14,888 nt of DNA from Deltaproteobacteria bacterium (GTDB lineage Bacteria; Desulfobacterota_C; Deferrisomatia; Deferrisomatales; JACRMM01). The stretch is taken from positions 1-14,888 of the forward strand of contig JACRCS010000734.1 in NCBI GenBank assembly GCA_016218905.1. Direction: 5' to 3'. Both the position numbers and the translations under genes were made by a program. Below, piece by piece: positions 13,227 through 14,888 of the stretch; within the stretch, counting starts at the first letter, position 1, and each line of letters begins with the position of its first letter. A model generated the notes under the pieces. The model made no database searches and was not told the DNA's origin. It saw only the letters and a list, made by a program, of their open reading frames with translations.

Positions 13227-13891
13227 AGGAGCGAGAGCTGCCGGCCGGTGGCCGGGAGGAAGGTCTTCCGGTGGATGGGGCAGGGCCCGAGGCGCTCCAG
13301 GGCTTGGCGGTGGGCCGCCGTCCCGTACCCGTCGTGACACTCGAAGCCGTAGCCGGGGAAACGTCGGCCGTACTCCTCCATGAGGGCGTTCCGGTGGACC
13401 TTGGCGACGTTGGACGCGGCGGCGATGGCGGCCGAGAGGCTGTCGCCCCCGATCAGGGTGCTCTGGGGAAGCTCCAGGGGCAGGCGCTGGTTCCCGTCGA
13501 CCAGCAGGAAGTCGGGACGGACCGTCAGGGCCGCGAGGGCCCGCTCCATGGCGAGGAAGGTCGCGCGCAGGATGTTGCGAGAGTCGATCTCCTCCGGGGA
13601 GGCGGAACCCACCGCCCAGGCGACCGCCTCCGCCCGCACGATCGACGCGATGCGCGCCCTCGCCCCGGCCGTGAGCTTCTTCGAGTCGTCGAGACCCTCG
13701 ATGAGGCAATCCGGGGGAAGGACGACGGCCGCGGCCACGACCGGCCCGGCCAGGGCCCCGCGGCCGACCTCGTCCACCCCGCAGACCGTGCGGTAGCCGC
13801 GAGCGTAGAGCGCTCGATCGGGCTCCCCGATCGGCGGGGCCGAGGCCCCGGCAAGAGGGGTGGGACGGAGTTCCAGGGTCGAAGGCGCCAA
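13223..13891 (-). CDS. rnhB: Ribonuclease HII
   Basis: RNase HII cuts RNA in RNA-DNA hybrids and starts removal of ribonucleotides misplaced in DNA. The 222-residue product has GVDEVGRGALAGPVV (Asp40, Glu41), the DSKKL loop (69-73), FLLVDGN (Asp132), GGDSLSAAIAAAS (148-160) and the HDGYGTAAH substrate-reading motif (186-194). The fourth catalytic carboxylate, Asp in the usual AKVxRD motif, reads Asn168 (VAKVHRN). The preceding SI is SN. Activity is therefore uncertain. I choose TTG at 13891-13889 because AGGAG lies 5 bases upstream and the length fits the family. An in-frame ATG at 14071 would add 60 residues without homology. It overlaps the GIY-YIG start by 4 bases and diverges from the bS21-like gene. 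Confidence 0.9.
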   Translation of the reverse strand: MAPSTLELRPTPLAGASAPPIGEPDRALYARGYRTVCGVDEVGRGALAGPVVAAAVVLPPDCLIEGLDDSKKLTAGARARIASIVRAEAVAWAVGSASPEEIDSRNILRATFLAMERALAALTVRPDFLLVDGNQRLPLELPQSTLIGGDSLSAAIAAASNVAKVHRNALMEEYGRRFPGYGFECHDGYGTAAHRQALERLGPCPIHRKTFLPATGRQLSLL

Positions 13892-14080
13892 GGGGGCTCC
13901 TGGTTGGGGAGTGCGCCGGCGAGCCGGCTGGAGCGCGATCCTACACGGAAAGAGGCTGCCGATCCGCTGGTTTCTATCTCGCACCGGCTCCTTTCGCTTC
14001 GCCCAATCCGGAGTAGAAAGGAAGGCAGTGGGTGCGCTCGGAGGCGGCTCGCCGGCAAGCGGCAAGGACAAGGTTGACGA

Positions 14081-14094
14081 GGGGCGGAAGCCCC
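14081..14094 (+). promoter_or_regulatory. Short hairpin touching the ribosome site of the bS21-like gene
   Basis: GGGGC and GCCCC pair around loop GGAA at 14081-14094, directly before the GGAAAGGA ribosome site (14095-14102). A hairpin at this place could modulate ribosome loading, for example in feedback control, but it is only 5 bp long. A TTGACG at 14074-14079 has no matching -10. I see no convincing promoter in the 218-base divergent gap. Confidence 0.3.
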
Positions 14095-14109
14095 GGAAAG
14101 GACGAGCGT

Positions 14110-14364
14110 TTGGCCAGAGAGCGGACGGAATCCCAGCAGGGCGAGTACCGAGGGCGGGGTGAGTACCGCCGCACGGGCGAGGGCAGCGACCCCCGCCGAG
14201 ACTTCGAGCGGGAAGTTCGCCGGGTGAAGAAGGACTTCCAGCGAAATGTCCTCCCCGCCGTCAAGAGGCACTCCTTCTACGTCAGCAAGAGCGAGATGAG
14301 GCGGATCAAGCAACGCAAGGCCGCCCGGCGCCGCCGCCGCCAGGCGAGAAAGTTCGGAGAGTAA
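14110..14364 (+). CDS. rpsU: 30S ribosomal protein bS21-like
   Basis: Residues 32-80 match the bS21 pattern: FEREVRRVKKD, then VLPAVKRHSFYVSKSEMRR, then a very basic tail (IKQRKAARRRRRQARK). bS21 sits on the 30S platform near the anti-Shine-Dalgarno region and helps initiation. The usual protein is about 58-70 residues and starts just before the FE..LRR.K motif. This one has about 30 extra N-terminal polar residues, including EYRGRGEYRR. I take TTG at 14110 as start because GGAAAGGA lies 7 bases upstream. A GTG at 14032 would make it 110 residues, but I see no ribosome site for it. It could also be an unrelated basic protein, since short Arg-rich proteins align easily, but the RHSFYVSKSE segment supports bS21. 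Confidence 0.72.
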   Translation: MARERTESQQGEYRGRGEYRRTGEGSDPRRDFEREVRRVKKDFQRNVLPAVKRHSFYVSKSEMRRIKQRKAARRRRRQARKFGE

Positions 14365-14792
14365 CCGCGGGCCCGACGCACCGGCGTCCCCTTAGACCGG
14401 GGTCATCGAAAGATCGTTGACCCTGCTGACGCTCGTGTACGGAAGAGCAGAATCTCTACGGATTGCCCGCCAACCCCCGGCGACCGAGAGCCCTGACCTC
14501 CCGGCCGGGCATCGGTTTGCGGCTTCTCCCTCGACTGCCGCTCCCGCCCTCCGGAAGCGCCTGGACGGCGCGGCTTCCCCCAAAGCGCGGTCGGACAGCG
14601 GTATCGCTGTTCCGACCGTCTGCACTTATCGTTGGAATGCGACGGCTGCAGGTGCAGCGGTCCTTCCTGTCTGTACACCGCAACTGTCGCTCAGCACACC
14701 CCCGGCCGGGCGCTTGGTACCCTGTGCGCAAGGCACCGAGATTGTTTCAGCTATACAGAGCGTCACAATTGTTTGCGCATCTGCCCCTGAGC
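14365..14792. other. Intergenic stretch without a convincing gene
   Basis: Several short frames are open here (up to about 90 codons, minus strand). None has a good ribosome site, family motif or composition unlike an accidental frame. A small GACGC/GCGTC hairpin lies just after the bS21-like gene (about 14373-14386) and may end it. A stronger hairpin is listed separately. The part 14730-14780 is AT-richer. I could not match the stretch to tRNA, tmRNA, SRP RNA or RNase P RNA by eye. Confidence 0.5.
14588..14618. repeat. Long GC hairpin in the gene-free stretch
   Basis: CGGTCGGA (14588-14595) pairs with TCCGACCG (14611-14618), and CAGCG (14596-14600) pairs with CGCTG (14605-14609). The loop is GTAT and one T at 14610 is bulged. 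Thirteen base pairs with a tetraloop is among the strongest simple hairpins in the window. It lies 224 bases after the bS21-like gene, with no gene beside it. It may be a terminator or part of an unrecognised small RNA. Confidence 0.55.
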
Positions 14793-14870
14793 GTAGGGTG
14801 GGGCGTTCCGCCGCAGGCGGGTTGCCCCACGCGTGGGCGAACCTCGCTGCGCGAGAACCGCCCACCCTAC
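14793..14870. repeat. Inverted pair of GTAG-headed REP-like elements
   Basis: The right-pointing element (14793-14830) has GTAG, then stem GTGGGGC/GCCCCAC, GTT on both sides of an internal loop, inner stem CCGCC/GGCGG and loop GCA. The left-pointing element (14833-14870), read on the minus strand, has GTAG, stem GTGGGCG/CGCCCAC, the same GTT/GTT internal loop, inner stem CTCGC/GCGAG and the same loop GCA. Loops are kept while stems differ with pairing intact. Outer ends CGTAGGGTGGG and CCCACCCTACG are also complementary, so one large cruciform is possible. It shares GTAGGGTGGG with the cluster at 7202-7298. Confidence 0.88.
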
Positions 14871-14888
14871 GGCAACCCGGTACGCGCA

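Noticed and set aside
12954..13709. A 251-residue version of the GIY-YIG protein
   Set aside because: The first 160 residues are an out-of-frame reading of rnhB. GIY-YIG homology starts at the GTG that overlaps the rnhB stop.
13892..14071. A 60-residue N-terminal extension of RNase HII
   Set aside because: It is low-complexity, has no homology to the family, and would fill the divergent promoter gap. The TTG at 13891 has a good ribosome site.

Overview
The window is GC-rich bacterial chromosome with a mix of housekeeping and accessory genes. It has no rRNA, tRNA, phage or plasmid genes and no transposase. Codons strongly prefer G or C at the third position, so many long antisense frames are open and are not genes. 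An RpoS-like group 2 sigma factor, a DUF2231 membrane protein, radical SAM enzymes and a CxxCG...CKP small protein suggest a GC-rich Gram-negative lineage, such as a former deltaproteobacterial group or a neighbouring uncultured phylum. The window has no decisive taxonomic marker.

Layout. Positions 1-893 (minus) hold the N-terminal part of a B12-binding-type radical SAM protein that runs off the left edge. Positions 1128-2027 (minus) encode the sigma factor, with a good hairpin terminator at 1003-1041. Positions 2324-3241 (minus) encode an EamA permease. Between it and a secreted nuclease-like gene (3487-3942, minus) lies an array of five 43-bp tandem repeats. A large M1 aminopeptidase (4232-6850, plus) meets a 66-residue unknown gene (6868-7068, minus). 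A cluster of three REP-like palindromes follows, then an RlmL-type RNA methyltransferase (7328-8500, minus).

That methyltransferase diverges, with overlapping start codons, from a plus-strand series. The series is an eroded Mut7-C-like gene (8499-9083), a radical SAM/SPASM enzyme (9108-10439), a 75-residue protein with nine cysteines (10519-10746), a DEAD-box helicase (10877-12199) and a DUF2231 membrane protein (12332-12883). It converges on a minus-strand pair, RNase HII and a GIY-YIG protein, whose coding regions overlap by 4 nt. A bS21-like gene (14110-14364) diverges from that pair. The last 524 bases hold no convincing gene and end in a compound REP-like element.

Main points of interest are: (a) GTAG-headed REP-like palindromes in two clusters, with covarying stems; (b) an imperfect duplication of the methyltransferase 3' end flanking one cluster; (c) a 43-bp repeat with no stop codon in any of the six frames, related sequence forming the end of the nuclease-like gene; (d) loss of expected catalytic residues in the SNase-like protein, RNase HII and the Mut7-C protein; and (e) the radical SAM/SPASM plus Cys-rich small protein pair. 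I did not find a clear multi-gene defence system or any other plainly new system.
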